64,000 nt of DNA from Leeuwenhoekiella palythoae (GCF_900130045.1 NZ_FQXT01000001.1:601014-665013); one strand, 5' to 3'. Shown: positions 43,347 to 53,666, counted from the first letter of the stretch. Notes: generated from the sequence alone by a model not told the origin. Numbers and translations: made by a program.

Positions 43347-46300
43347 ATGAAAAAATTACTTTCTCTCATTGACAAGTATTCTTTTTCTCTTAAGGTCCTT
43401 TATCGACCTAGAGAATCCAGGTGTAACATCCTGGTTTTAGGAATACTTCTCATGACATTGCTGTTGAGCACCACTTCAGCAATGTATGCCCAAGAAGAAA
43501 CCGGTATTACAGTTACCGGTACAGTAACAGACTCGCAAGGAGTACCGCTCCCCGGAGTCAACATTAAAGAACAAAACACTACTAACGGAACACTTACCGA
43601 TTTTGATGGAAATTATACCATTACGGTGAGCGATGGCGAAGCAACGCTTGTATTCTCGTATGTAGGTATGAAAACTGCTGAAATTCCTGTGAAGGGGGAA
43701 TCCAGTATTGACATTCAGATGGCAGACGATGCGCAATCTTTGGATGAAGTCGTATTAGTAGGATACGGAAAACAGAAAAAAATCAGCGTGGTAGGTGCAC
43801 AATCTACGATCAAAGCAGACGAACTAGAATTACCTGTTGCCAATTTGGGTACTATGCTTGCCGGTCGTATTTCTGGGATTACCGGGGTACAACGCTCAGG
43901 TTTACCGGGTTACGATGGCGCAGATCTATGGATTCGCGGTATTTCAAGTTTTGGTAATGCATACCCTCTGGTTCTGGTAGATGGGGTTGAGCGTTCTTTA
44001 GACAACATTAATCCACGTGATATTGCATCCTTCTCTATTTTAAAAGATGCTTCAGCAACCGCAGTTTATGGAATTCGTGGGGCTAATGGCGTGATCTTGA
44101 TCGAAACCAAAAAAGGTAAAATAGGTAAGCCACAAATTACATTAGACTATTTTGAAGGGGTAACGCACTTTACTAAAACACCAGATCTTGTAGACGGTAT
44201 TACCTATATGAATTTGGCCAACGAAGCCTTAACCACGCGTGGGGATCTACCTAAATATTCTCAGGAATACATTGACGCCACAGCATCAGGCGAGAATCCG
44301 CTGCTTTACCCTAATGTCAACTGGATGGACGAAGTTTTTAAAAGTTACGGACGCAACAGACAAGCACTCATCAATGTCACCGGAGGCGCCGAAAGCGCTC
44401 GCTATTATGTGTCGCTTGGATACTACAACGAGACCGGACTTTTTCAAACAGATCCTAATGTGAGCTATGATTCAGGTACTGGTTTTGAGCGTTATAATTT
44501 CACTTCAAACCTTACCCTTGATTTGACCAAAACCACAGATATCAATGTAGGAATACAAGGTTATTTATCAGACGGAAACTATCCCGGAACGCCTACTTCG
44601 GCTAATATCAGTTTAGAAGATCAGATCTTTGGGACCGCCTTAGAGGCACCACCGGTAGAATATCCCGTGCTTTACCCAGGCGGTTACGTTCCCGGTAGAA
44701 GTGCCAATGGCGGCTTACGCAACCCGTATGCAGAAGTTGCGTTACGAGGCTACCGTACCATTACCCGTACCAATCTCAACACTAACCTAAACCTCAACCA
44801 GCAGCTGAGTTTCATTACTGAAGGTTTATCACTACACGGTCTTTTTGCTTTTGATTCATTTAACGAGCAGAATGTAGCAAGGTCAAAACGTGAAAGTACC
44901 TACTTTGTAGATGCTAATTTCCCATACACAGAAGATGGCGGTTTATTGCTTAACGAGACCTACACAGGTACTAACTTTCTTGGCTATGATCGCAGCAATG
45001 GTGGAAACCGCAGGTTCTACACTCAGGTTTCTGTAAACTACGACCGCAGTTTTGGAAAACACAGCGTTAGCGGTCTACTGCTTGCTAATCGTACCGATTA
45101 TTCAAATGCATTTGCCGGCAACTTTACAGAAGCCATACCTTTTAGAAATGAAGGTCTAGCAGGTAGAGCTACCTATTCCTATGACGACCGTTATTTTCTT
45201 GAAGTGAATGCGGGTTATAACGGTTCAGAAAACTTTGCTCCTAACAACCGCTACGGTTTTTTCCCATCACTGGCAGTGGGTTGGGTCGTATCTAACGAAA
45301 AATTCTTTGAACCTATAAAAGAGCATATTGATTACTTTAAACTGCGCTACTCAGACGGTTTGGTAGGGTCTGATTCAGGTGCAGGGCGCTTTGCTTACCT
45401 CAACCGTGTAGAAAGCGGGCAGGATGGATATTACTTTAGTGAAAATAGACAGTATGTAGATGGAATCGCGCAAACCTATTACGGGGTTGATGTTGTTTGG
45501 GCCGAAGCGCGCAAACAAGATTTAGGGATTGAGATCAATGCATTTGATAGTAGATTAAGCCTGATTACAGATTTCTTCTACGAGCGTACCGAAGGTGCCT
45601 TCTTAAACCGAAGCGACATTCCTAATTACATTGGTTTAACTACCGATCCTTACGGAAATATCGGGGTTACCGAAAACAAAGGTTTTGACGGAACGCTTAA
45701 CTACAGTCATCAATTTCAAGAGCTGCGCCTTTCGTTTAGAGGAACCTTCTCTTACAACAAAAATAAAATCGTTGAGAACGGAGTCCCAGAACAACCTTAT
45801 CCTTGGTTAAACCGTCAGGGTACAGGTCTTTTAGCTAACGTAGGTTATATAGCTGAACGTTTATTCACTCTAGAAGATGACCTTGATGGCGATGGCTTTA
45901 TTACGACCGCAGACGGTTTTCCAACTCAGTTTGGACAAATTCAACCGGGAGATATCAAATATTCAGACCTAAATGGCGATGGCCAAATAGATGCCTTTGA
46001 CCGTAAAGTAATTGGTGATGGTGATGTTCCGGCACTGACTTACGGTTTTGGAATTACTGCTATTTATAAAGGTTTTGATGCGAGTTTATTCTTTCAGGGA
46101 CAAAGTTTTTCTGACCGTTTTATAGGCGGTTATGGTATTCGCCCATTTATAGGTGATGGTGGTGAAGGTAATATCTACACCACTAGTCTGGATCGCTGGA
46201 CAACTGAAAACAATGATGCTTATGCCACCTACCCAAGGCTTTCTTTTAGTGCTTCGGGGATAGGACAAACAAACAATAACCAAAACAGTACGTGGTGGTT

Positions 46301-46526
46301 GCGAGATATTGACTTTTTAAGACTGAAAACTGCCGAAGTTGGATACACGTTTAAAGAAACCTTTTCCAAAAAATTTGGTGTTGATGATTTTAGAATCTAT
46401 ATGCGCGCCACTAACCTGTTTACCCTGAGCAAATTTGACCTTTGGGATCCCGAGTTGAATACCAACAATGGTGGGCGTTATCCTAACATTTCGGTAGTAT
46501 CCTTAGGAGGAACTTTTCAATTCTAA
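43347..46526 (+). CDS. SusC-family TonB-dependent outer-membrane transporter 1
   Basis: This 1059-residue protein has an N-terminal signal ending SAMYAQ (about 49), an unusually long and basic extension before it (about residues 1-28). A carboxypeptidase-regulatory-like domain follows (VTGTVTDSQGVPLPGVNIKE), then the TonB-box region DEVVLVGYGKQKK, a plug domain with LVDGVERSLDNINPRDIASFSILKDASATAVYGIRGANGVILIETKKG, and a beta-barrel ending SLGGTFQF. It imports oligosaccharides across the outer membrane with the SusD partner directly downstream. It is the first gene of the locus, with a LacI-type site before it. Confidence 0.95.
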   Translation: MKKLLSLIDKYSFSLKVLYRPRESRCNILVLGILLMTLLLSTTSAMYAQEETGITVTGTVTDSQGVPLPGVNIKEQNTTNGTLTDFDGNYTITVSDGEATLVFSYVGMKTAEIPVKGESSIDIQMADDAQSLDEVVLVGYGKQKKISVVGAQSTIKADELELPVANLGTMLAGRISGITGVQRSGLPGYDGADLWIRGISSFGNAYPLVLVDGVERSLDNINPRDIASFSILKDASATAVYGIRGANGVILIETKKGKIGKPQITLDYFEGVTHFTKTPDLVDGITYMNLANEALTTRGDLPKYSQEYIDATASGENPLLYPNVNWMDEVFKSYGRNRQALINVTGGAESARYYVSLGYYNETGLFQTDPNVSYDSGTGFERYNFTSNLTLDLTKTTDINVGIQGYLSDGNYPGTPTSANISLEDQIFGTALEAPPVEYPVLYPGGYVPGRSANGGLRNPYAEVALRGYRTITRTNLNTNLNLNQQLSFITEGLSLHGLFAFDSFNEQNVARSKRESTYFVDANFPYTEDGGLLLNETYTGTNFLGYDRSNGGNRRFYTQVSVNYDRSFGKHSVSGLLLANRTDYSNAFAGNFTEAIPFRNEGLAGRATYSYDDRYFLEVNAGYNGSENFAPNNRYGFFPSLAVGWVVSNEKFFEPIKEHIDYFKLRYSDGLVGSDSGAGRFAYLNRVESGQDGYYFSENRQYVDGIAQTYYGVDVVWAEARKQDLGIEINAFDSRLSLITDFFYERTEGAFLNRSDIPNYIGLTTDPYGNIGVTENKGFDGTLNYSHQFQELRLSFRGTFSYNKNKIVENGVPEQPYPWLNRQGTGLLANVGYIAERLFTLEDDLDGDGFITTADGFPTQFGQIQPGDIKYSDLNGDGQIDAFDRKVIGDGDVPALTYGFGITAIYKGFDASLFFQGQSFSDRFIGGYGIRPFIGDGGEGNIYTTSLDRWTTENNDAYATYPRLSFSASGIGQTNNNQNSTWWLRDIDFLRLKTAEVGYTFKETFSKKFGVDDFRIYMRATNLFTLSKFDLWDPELNTNNGGRYPNISVVSLGGTFQF

Positions 46527-46584
46527 AAAAAATAATTGAATCGCAATACCTCGTGTAATGCAGATTCAAAAAAATATAAAACTT

Positions 46585-48387
46585 ATGAAAAAACTAATAG
46601 TAACACTTATTCTTAGCGGATTATTGCTCTCCTGCGGCGATGATTACTTAGATCAGGTGCCTGATGATCGCCTTACCTTTGAGGAGACTTTTGCACGTAG
46701 ATCTACCGTTGAACAGTATTTAGCTAATGTGTATTCACAAATACCCAGTGAGTTTGCACAGCGTTATACTACGACTGAAAACTCTGGACCTTGGACCGGC
46801 GCTTCTGATGAAGCCGAATATGTTTGGGGATTCCATATGGGGAATTTCCTGAATATTGGTGACTGGAATGCGACTACCCAAAATGTAAGTAACCTGTGGT
46901 CTAACTTTTACCGCGGAATTCGATCGGCATCTACTTTTATTGAGTCGGTAGATTTATGCCAGGATTGTGATCCTGCAATCATTACCCAGTACAAAGCCGA
47001 AGCGCGTGTTTTAAGAGCCTATTATTACTTCAATTTAATGCGAAGCTACGGCCCGGTTATTTTGCTAGGAGAAACGCCAATTCCTGCTGATGCAGACCTT
47101 CAAGCGTTGGGTTTAAAAAGAAATAGTATTGAAGAAGTAGCTGCCTATATCACTTCAGAATTAGACGTGGCTGCAGCAGATCTTGAAGGCACAAGCTTTA
47201 CAGGTAATAATGCAGGTCGTATGAGCACACCTTTTGCAATGGCGATCAAAGAACAAACGCTGCTATTTGCGGCGAGTCCGCTTTTTAATGGAAACACAGA
47301 TTATGCTGATTTTGTAGGCACCGAAGGAGAAAACCTAATCCCTCAAAATTATGACGTGAATAAATGGAAAGCTGCCGCCGATGCTGCCAAAGCTTTTATT
47401 GACAAATACGTGCCCAACACTTATAGCCTTTACGAGCGTTTTAATGAGGATGGTTCGTACAACCCTTACCTTTCTACACGTGATGTGATGCTAGTAGATT
47501 ACAATTCTGAAATTGTTTACGCGCGCCCGGGTGGTGCTAATTATCTGCATTATGATATGACTCCTTACCACTTAGGTTCAGCTACAGAAGTACGCGGTGC
47601 CGGTGGTCTGAGCGTTACGCAAGAAATGGTAGATGCCTTCTTTACTTCAAACGGAAGAGCTATTGATGATCCACAGGCCAATTATGTGGCTGATGGTTTC
47701 TCTCAATTTCAGGCGCCTTATGATTTTACCACGAGAACTACTTTTAATCCGTGGACCAATAGAGAGCCACGATTTTATGTGGGAGTAACCTATAATGGCA
47801 GTTTATGGCTCAACCGTAATTTTGGTGATATCATTACCAAGACTTGGTTTGGTGGAAACTCTGGTCGCCAAGCAGGTACAAATGACTATCCTCCTACCGG
47901 ATACATCGCAAGAAAAAAACTTCCGGTTGGCGATTACAGAAACAATAACCGCTCGTTACCTATGCTGCGTTTAGCAGAAATCTATTTGGATTATGCCGAA
48001 GCACTAAACGAGTACGACCCGGGAAATCCTGATATTTTGACTTACGTCAATCTCATTCGCGAACGTGCAGGAATTCCTGAGTACGGTTCTGTAGAACTGG
48101 ATGCTCCTGCAACCCAAGAAGCTATGCGCGAGGCGATAAGAAAAGAACGCCGTGTAGAATTATTCTTAGAGAACACCAGATATTTTGACGTTCGCCGCTG
48201 GAAGATCGCTGATGAAGCCCTCGCCGGAGAAATGCACGGTATGGATATCAATGCCCGTACTGAAGAGGAGTTCTACAACGTAGTGACTTTTGAAACGCGC
48301 ATATTTAGACCACAAGATTATTTGTGGCCTATTCCACAAGATGAATTAAACGCAAACCCGGAGCTTGTGCAAAACCCGGGTTGGTAA
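46585..48387 (+). CDS. SusD/RagB-family glycan-binding lipoprotein 1
   Basis: This protein is about 600 residues long, counted from the ATG at 46585 (MKKLIVTLILSGLLLSCGDD, lipobox LLSC); an ATG nine codons earlier is less suitable for a signal. It follows the SusD pattern: DQVPDDRLTFEETFA and YLANVYSQIP near the start, TPR-like helices (YKAEARVLRAYYYFNLMRSYGPVILL), and the C-terminal RLAEIYLDYAEALNEY...IRKERRVELFLENTRYFDVRRWK...LWPIPQDELNANPELVQNPGW. It binds the oligosaccharide at the cell surface and hands it to SusC1. Confidence 0.95.
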   Translation: MKKLIVTLILSGLLLSCGDDYLDQVPDDRLTFEETFARRSTVEQYLANVYSQIPSEFAQRYTTTENSGPWTGASDEAEYVWGFHMGNFLNIGDWNATTQNVSNLWSNFYRGIRSASTFIESVDLCQDCDPAIITQYKAEARVLRAYYYFNLMRSYGPVILLGETPIPADADLQALGLKRNSIEEVAAYITSELDVAAADLEGTSFTGNNAGRMSTPFAMAIKEQTLLFAASPLFNGNTDYADFVGTEGENLIPQNYDVNKWKAAADAAKAFIDKYVPNTYSLYERFNEDGSYNPYLSTRDVMLVDYNSEIVYARPGGANYLHYDMTPYHLGSATEVRGAGGLSVTQEMVDAFFTSNGRAIDDPQANYVADGFSQFQAPYDFTTRTTFNPWTNREPRFYVGVTYNGSLWLNRNFGDIITKTWFGGNSGRQAGTNDYPPTGYIARKKLPVGDYRNNNRSLPMLRLAEIYLDYAEALNEYDPGNPDILTYVNLIRERAGIPEYGSVELDAPATQEAMREAIRKERRVELFLENTRYFDVRRWKIADEALAGEMHGMDINARTEEEFYNVVTFETRIFRPQDYLWPIPQDELNANPELVQNPGW

Positions 48388-48399
48388 ACCAGTAGCCAC

Positions 48400-48436
48400 A
48401 AGATTAGGCTCCTGCCCACGTACAGGGCCTAATCTT
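48400..48436 (+). other. Strong hairpin after susD1
   Basis: AAGATTAGGC...GCCTAATCTT (10 bp perfect), extended inward by CCTG/CAGG, lies 13 bases after the stop. There is no T-run, so it is more likely an mRNA-protecting or processing hairpin than a terminator. It would set different levels for susC1/susD1 and the genes downstream. Confidence 0.6.
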
Positions 48437-48459
48437 AATTTATAAAAACATACGATATT

Positions 48460-49125
48460 ATGAGAACATTATTTTTTAACGCTTGCGTAATCGCTTTAGT
48501 AAGTCTAAGTCTTACCGGTTGTGCTCAAGATCAAAATAAATATACCTTAACCTACACCAGTCAGGATGAAACTTTAGATCCCGAAATTCAAGAAGGTATT
48601 GAAGAGATCTTTGAAAAAGTGTATCCTAAGCTGGTACAGGATTTTAATCCTGCTGCTCAGGAACATGTAACCATAAAAATTGATACAACTTACGATGGTG
48701 TAGCTTATGCTCACCAAGGAGCGATCACGATCAGCTCAGACTGGTTGCACAAAAAACCAGAAGATCTTGATCTAGTTACTCACGAACTTATGCACTTGGT
48801 ACAATCTTATCCCGGAGGTGCAGGACCCGGTTGGTTAACAGAAGGAATTGCAGATTACGTCCGTTATAAATATGCTTTAGATAATGAAGGAGCGGGATGG
48901 TCGCTAACCCCGTTCAGCCCTTCTCAAAGTTATGAGAACGCATACCGTATTACGGCGCGCTTTTTAGTATGGTTGACGCAAAATTACGATGAGGACCTTG
49001 TCGTGAAGCTTGATGAAGACTTGCGTACCAAGCAATACACTCCTGAAACTTGGAAGAAATACACGGGTAAAACCGTTGATGAATTATGGGAAGAATATGC
49101 TGCTAACCCCAAGCTAAGCATCTAA
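48460..49125 (+). CDS. Basic secretory protein family (putative zinc peptidase) lipoprotein
   Basis: This 221-residue protein has the lipobox LTGC (18-21). The mature part matches the plant basic-secretory-protein family: VTHELMHLVQSYP with HELMH (108-112), then GPGWLTEGIADYVRYKY with Glu128 as a third metal ligand candidate. This is the gluzincin layout HExxH...E. ARFLVWLTQNY follows. It is thought to be a metallopeptidase; in PULs it is often next to GH92 genes and may trim the protein part of glycoproteins. It lies 72 bases after susD1, past the hairpin, and 14 bases before the next gene. Confidence 0.88.
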   Translation: MRTLFFNACVIALVSLSLTGCAQDQNKYTLTYTSQDETLDPEIQEGIEEIFEKVYPKLVQDFNPAAQEHVTIKIDTTYDGVAYAHQGAITISSDWLHKKPEDLDLVTHELMHLVQSYPGGAGPGWLTEGIADYVRYKYALDNEGAGWSLTPFSPSQSYENAYRITARFLVWLTQNYDEDLVVKLDEDLRTKQYTPETWKKYTGKTVDELWEEYAANPKLSI

Positions 49126-49139
49126 AAAATTAGATAATT

Positions 49140-50966
49140 ATGAAAAAAACTATATATACTGTCTTACTGGTATTTGGGGTATTTATGATGCTTCAATCTT
49201 GTGGAGATGACGACTCGTCTCTGGTTACAGGCGAACCGGATTCTGTTGTGAATAATGATCCTGAAGGTTCTCCGCTACGCGGAATTACACTTAGCTGGAA
49301 TGAACAGGATGAGGATGTTTTACGTCAATATTTTGATGTTTCGACCGCGGTCTATTACGACGCGGAAGTAGATCGCGCTATAGAATGGCCATTCAATTTC
49401 TTTAGTAATTCTTGGGCCTACGTAGTAGAAAACTACGGCACCTATGGTGAAAAGAGTTTGCTTTATGTGATTGGTCACGGTGAATCTGACAGCCCTACGT
49501 ATTACAAAACCATCTTTGATGATGATGCCGGTAATCGTAGTTTAATAGATCTTCCTATCACAACAACTGAAGGATCAGGTGCTACGCTTGATGTGGCTTC
49601 TGCTTTAATGGCGCAAGTGGTGGAACACTCTAGCAACGGGGTTCATAAATCACCTGCAGCTGCAGTTTGGGGAGATACCTACAATCAGATCTTTACCTAT
49701 GACCTCTATGTAAATCTTGGCCTCGAGGCAGAGGCCGAACGTGTAAAAACAGCGTTCAGCGCTACCTCGGTAAATTATCCTAATGCAGAAACCTTTTGGT
49801 TCAGAGATTGGTTTTTGCCTATTTATGAGACCTACAATGGAGGTATCACGCTCAACAACTTTTTTAAAGTTCTTGCAGCCAACTATCCTATTGACGGAAC
49901 TGATTATGCCCGCGATATGAATTTAGGCGAACTCGTGCATTTTTTTAGCGGTGCTACCGGTGAGGATCTTGAGCCGCTTGCAGAAAGCGCTTTTGGTTTT
50001 GATGATACCAATAAAAACGAATTGCTACAGGCGCGTGCAGAGTTCCCTAATTTGAACTATCCTTTTGATCCCGCTTCAGAATTGATTGACGTTACTTCAG
50101 AAGGAAACGCGACAATCGTAGTAAGTAGAGATCACCCTAATGGTGCAGACTCTGCCGAAGGTTCTCTTAAAGTGATTGATAATGATTACACCACAAAATT
50201 CTTAACTAATGGTTTTCCGCAGGAATTTTATATGCAGCAAAACTTTGAGTTTGCTCAGGTGGTAAATAAATACACATTTACTTCGGGTAATGATGCGCCT
50301 GACCGTGATTTTAAAACCTGGGAACTTTTAGGTTCTAATGACGGAGCCAACTTTGAGGTTTTAGATACACGTACAGACCAAACCTTTACGGCGCGTAATC
50401 AAACCAGAGAATTCACATTTGACAACGATCAAGCTTATCGCTATTATCGTATTAATGTGCTAGAAAACAACGGTAGCACGCTCATTCAACTAACAGAATG
50501 GAGACTGCTTAATCTTAAGCTTTTAACCTTTGGACCTCAAGACATAACCGCTACGGCTATAACAACGGTAAGTCGCGAAAATCGTAATGGTGCAGATTCT
50601 AACGAAGCTTCCATAAGGGTAACCGATGGAGATACAGGTACCAAATTCCTTTTGTTTGACTTTAATAATCCTGAGTGGATTCAGCAAGAGTTTGCGCAAG
50701 GGGTTCGCGTAACAAAATATTCGCTTACTTCTGCAAATGATGCTCCCGGCAGAGACCCTGTAGGCTGGACGCTTTCAGGATCTAACGACGGAACCAATTT
50801 TACAGAAATAGATTCAAGAACCGGCCAGTCTTTTGAAAGCAGAGGACAAACGCGTGAGTTTTTGATCACCAATGATACCAGCTATACGTATTATCGCTTA
50901 GACATTTTAGCCAATGGTGGCGATAGTTTGTTTCAATTAGCTGAATGGCGCTTGTTTGCTGAATAA
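49140..50966 (+). CDS. Lipoprotein with unknown N-terminal domain and two F5/8C-like domains
   Basis: This 608-residue protein has the lipobox LQSC (18-21). Residues about 45-310 form a mixed domain I do not recognise. It has the stretches WNEQDEDVLRQYFDVSTAVYY, SLLYVIGHGESDSPTYY, AQVVEHSSNGVHKSPAAAVW and NAETFWFRDWFLPIYETYNGG. It stands next to a basic secretory protein, so a degenerate peptidase fold is possible. Two related discoidin-like domains follow (about 313-460 and 465-608), both with NGADS, TKFL, W-x-L-x-GSNDG and YYR motifs, and probably glycan-binding. It is a cell-surface component of the locus; the enzyme role is unknown. Confidence 0.7.
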   Translation: MKKTIYTVLLVFGVFMMLQSCGDDDSSLVTGEPDSVVNNDPEGSPLRGITLSWNEQDEDVLRQYFDVSTAVYYDAEVDRAIEWPFNFFSNSWAYVVENYGTYGEKSLLYVIGHGESDSPTYYKTIFDDDAGNRSLIDLPITTTEGSGATLDVASALMAQVVEHSSNGVHKSPAAAVWGDTYNQIFTYDLYVNLGLEAEAERVKTAFSATSVNYPNAETFWFRDWFLPIYETYNGGITLNNFFKVLAANYPIDGTDYARDMNLGELVHFFSGATGEDLEPLAESAFGFDDTNKNELLQARAEFPNLNYPFDPASELIDVTSEGNATIVVSRDHPNGADSAEGSLKVIDNDYTTKFLTNGFPQEFYMQQNFEFAQVVNKYTFTSGNDAPDRDFKTWELLGSNDGANFEVLDTRTDQTFTARNQTREFTFDNDQAYRYYRINVLENNGSTLIQLTEWRLLNLKLLTFGPQDITATAITTVSRENRNGADSNEASIRVTDGDTGTKFLLFDFNNPEWIQQEFAQGVRVTKYSLTSANDAPGRDPVGWTLSGSNDGTNFTEIDSRTGQSFESRGQTREFLITNDTSYTYYRLDILANGGDSLFQLAEWRLFAE

Positions 50967-50994
50967 TTTAGATTGACCTTCAGCTTAATACCTT

Positions 50995-51030
50995 AATATC
51001 CTGAGCCCTTAAAAAAGGGTTTGGGATATT
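50995..51030 (+). terminator. Hairpin after the F5/8C lipoprotein gene
   Basis: AATATCC-TGAG-CCCTT-AAAA-AAGGG-TTTG-GGATATT forms a stem with one internal bulge, 28 bases after the stop. The T-run is short, so it may attenuate rather than stop transcription into the next gene. Confidence 0.45.
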
Positions 51031-51136
51031 TTGATAAAAGAGAATAACGCACTGCTGAAGCCATTTTGATTATTAAGGATCGAGCCCAATTACCTTCCAC
51101 TTTGTGGAAAAAACCAGAATAACTAAATTTTAAACT

Positions 51137-53641
51137 ATGAACAGAAACAGTTTATTGATGCTTAGCCTTCTGTGCCTCTTTGTATTTTCGTGCAAAGAAG
51201 AGAAAGCCACAGCACAAAACGAAAACGATGTAAATGCCGCCAGCGCTTCGTTGCGCGCACCGGCCTACCCGCTCATTACCCACGACCCTTATTTGAGCAT
51301 TTGGTCTATGGGCGACGAACTTAATGCTAGCCCTACTAAGCATTGGACCGAACGAGACCACGCCCTCACCGGAGTGCTTCAGCTAGATGATAAGTTTTAT
51401 CAATTTTTAGGAAGCGAGAGTAAAGTTTATGAGACCATCCTTCCGGCTTCAGATGAAGAAACCTATTCAGTTAGCTATTCCGAAAGTAAACCTGATGAAA
51501 ATTGGATCAGCACCAGCTACGATGCTTCTGCTTGGAAAACCGGGGAAGCACCTTTCAGTGAAAATGAGAGTATGGCTAAAACGGTGTGGAACACAGATGA
51601 CTTGTATTACAGACGCAGCTTTGATCTGGAAACTACAGATCTGGAGAGTTTGTATCTAAAATTAAGCCATGATGATAACGTAAAAGTTTGGCTTAACGGG
51701 GTGCAAATCGCAGATATCAACGGCTGGCAAAACAGCTACAAGTACTTGCCTATTCCTGAACAAGCGATGCAAACGCTCAAAACGGAAGGGAATGTACTTG
51801 CGATTCACATCCGCAACACCGCGGGCGGACAATTTTTAGACGCCGGATTAGTGACTGAGGCCAAAACGCAAACCAACTCGATCGTCAAAAAAGCAAAACA
51901 GATTGATGTGGCTTTTAGAGCAAATCAAACCGAATATGTTTTTGACGCCGATGGAACTCAGGTGAATGTGACATTTACCTCTCCGTTATTGATCGAGGAT
52001 CTTGCGATCTATAGCAGACCTATATCGTACATCAATGTAAAAGTCGCAGGTAAAGAAGGGCAACAAGCCAAAGTATATCTAGGAGCTTCTTCTGCTATTG
52101 CGATCAACCAACCGGTGCAAGAGGTGGAAGTTTCAGAATATCAAAATGAAGGGCTTTCGGTATTGAAAGCAGGCTCTGTGGCGCAGCCTGTATTAGAGAA
52201 AAAAGGAGATGACCTGCGTATTGATTGGGGATATTTATACGTTGCTGCTCCAGCTGAAAATGTACAGCAGTATGTTTCTCCGGCTGCCAAAGGGTTAGAA
52301 GCTTTTGCTACCGGAAGTGTACAGGATACTGATGCTGAGACAACCGGTAAAAACCTTATCCTGAATACCGTTGCAGATCTTGGTAAGATTGATGCACAGG
52401 GCGCAGAACAAGTTTTTATGATTGGTTATGATCAACTCGAAGCGGTGAATTATTTTGGAACCAGCCTTAAACCGTGGTGGTCTAAAGACGGTGCAACAAT
52501 GAATGCTGAGCTTGGCGAAGCGTATGCTAATTACAACGGCGTGATCAATAAAGTCAAAACTTTTGATCAGAAATTGTACGATGATGCGTTAGCTGCAGGT
52601 GGTAAGAAATACGCAGATCTTTGTGTTGCCGCTTACCGTCAAGCCATTGCTGCTCATATTCTCGTAGAAGCGCCTAATGGTGATATTTTGTTTTTATCAA
52701 AAGAAAATAACAGCAACGGTTCGATCAATACCGTGGATGTTACCTACCCTTCTGCTCCACTATTTCTGGTTTATAATCCAGATTTACTTAAAGGAATGCT
52801 CAATGGAATCTTTTACTACAGCGAAAGCGGAAAATGGAAAAAGTCATTTCCGGCGCACGATATAGGAACTTACCCTATTGCTTTAGGTCAGACCTATGGA
52901 GAAGATATGCCGGTAGAAGAAGCAGGAAATATGCTTATCCTAACTGCGGCAATCGCTCAAGTAGAAGGCAATGCAGCATATGCTAAAGCGCACTGGGAAA
53001 CACTTACCACCTGGGCAGATTACCTGATGCAAAGTGGTTTTGACCCAGCCAACCAATTATCAACAGATGATTTTGCCGGTCATTTAGCGCGTAATGCTAA
53101 CCTTTCGGTAAAAGCGATTATGGCCATTGCTTCTTACGGGAAACTTGCAGCGATGCTGGGAGATACTGCAACTGCTGAAAAGTATACCAATGCCGCTAAA
53201 GAAATGGCTGGCAATTGGAAGAACATCGCGGCAGATGGCGATCACTACACCTTGGCTTTTGAAAGCGAGGGTACCTGGAGCCAGAAGTACAACCTGGTTT
53301 GGGATGAGATTCTGGGCTTGAATATTTTTGATGAAGACGTTCATAAAACAGAAATCGCCTATTATCTAACCAAACAAGAAGACTACGGTTTGCCATTAGA
53401 CAGTCGTAAAACCTACACGAAGTCTGACTGGATTTTATGGACGGCGACTTTGGCTGATAATGAAGCTGACTTCAATGCACTAATTGATCCGGTTTGGGAA
53501 TTTGCTAATACCACACCAGACCGTGTGCCGCTTTCTGACTGGCACGAGACCACTGATGCACACAAAGTTGGTTTTAAAGCCCGCTCTGTAGTAGGTGGTT
53601 ATTTTATTAAAATGCTCAAAGATGAACAATTGAGCAAGTAG
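51137..53641 (+). CDS. DUF4965/DUF1793 (glutaminase-A-like) family protein with inserted jelly-roll
   Basis: This 834-residue lipoprotein has the lipobox LFVFSC at about 14-19. The start RAPAYPLITHDPYLSIWS matches the DUF4964 N-terminal domain. Residues about 105-235 are an extra galactose-binding-like jelly roll (YYRRSFDLETTDLESLYLKLSHDDNVKVWLNGVQI). Then come DUF5127/DUF4965 and the C-terminal DUF1793-like alpha-toroid (ALGQTYGEDMPVEEAGNMLIL, WILWTATLADN, RSVVGGYFIKML). Fungal relatives are called glutaminase A, but in polysaccharide loci members probably act on glycans or glycopeptides. The reaction is therefore open. Confidence 0.83.
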   Translation: MNRNSLLMLSLLCLFVFSCKEEKATAQNENDVNAASASLRAPAYPLITHDPYLSIWSMGDELNASPTKHWTERDHALTGVLQLDDKFYQFLGSESKVYETILPASDEETYSVSYSESKPDENWISTSYDASAWKTGEAPFSENESMAKTVWNTDDLYYRRSFDLETTDLESLYLKLSHDDNVKVWLNGVQIADINGWQNSYKYLPIPEQAMQTLKTEGNVLAIHIRNTAGGQFLDAGLVTEAKTQTNSIVKKAKQIDVAFRANQTEYVFDADGTQVNVTFTSPLLIEDLAIYSRPISYINVKVAGKEGQQAKVYLGASSAIAINQPVQEVEVSEYQNEGLSVLKAGSVAQPVLEKKGDDLRIDWGYLYVAAPAENVQQYVSPAAKGLEAFATGSVQDTDAETTGKNLILNTVADLGKIDAQGAEQVFMIGYDQLEAVNYFGTSLKPWWSKDGATMNAELGEAYANYNGVINKVKTFDQKLYDDALAAGGKKYADLCVAAYRQAIAAHILVEAPNGDILFLSKENNSNGSINTVDVTYPSAPLFLVYNPDLLKGMLNGIFYYSESGKWKKSFPAHDIGTYPIALGQTYGEDMPVEEAGNMLILTAAIAQVEGNAAYAKAHWETLTTWADYLMQSGFDPANQLSTDDFAGHLARNANLSVKAIMAIASYGKLAAMLGDTATAEKYTNAAKEMAGNWKNIAADGDHYTLAFESEGTWSQKYNLVWDEILGLNIFDEDVHKTEIAYYLTKQEDYGLPLDSRKTYTKSDWILWTATLADNEADFNALIDPVWEFANTTPDRVPLSDWHETTDAHKVGFKARSVVGGYFIKMLKDEQLSK

Positions 53642-53666
53642 TATTTAATTAGCGTTAATACTATGG

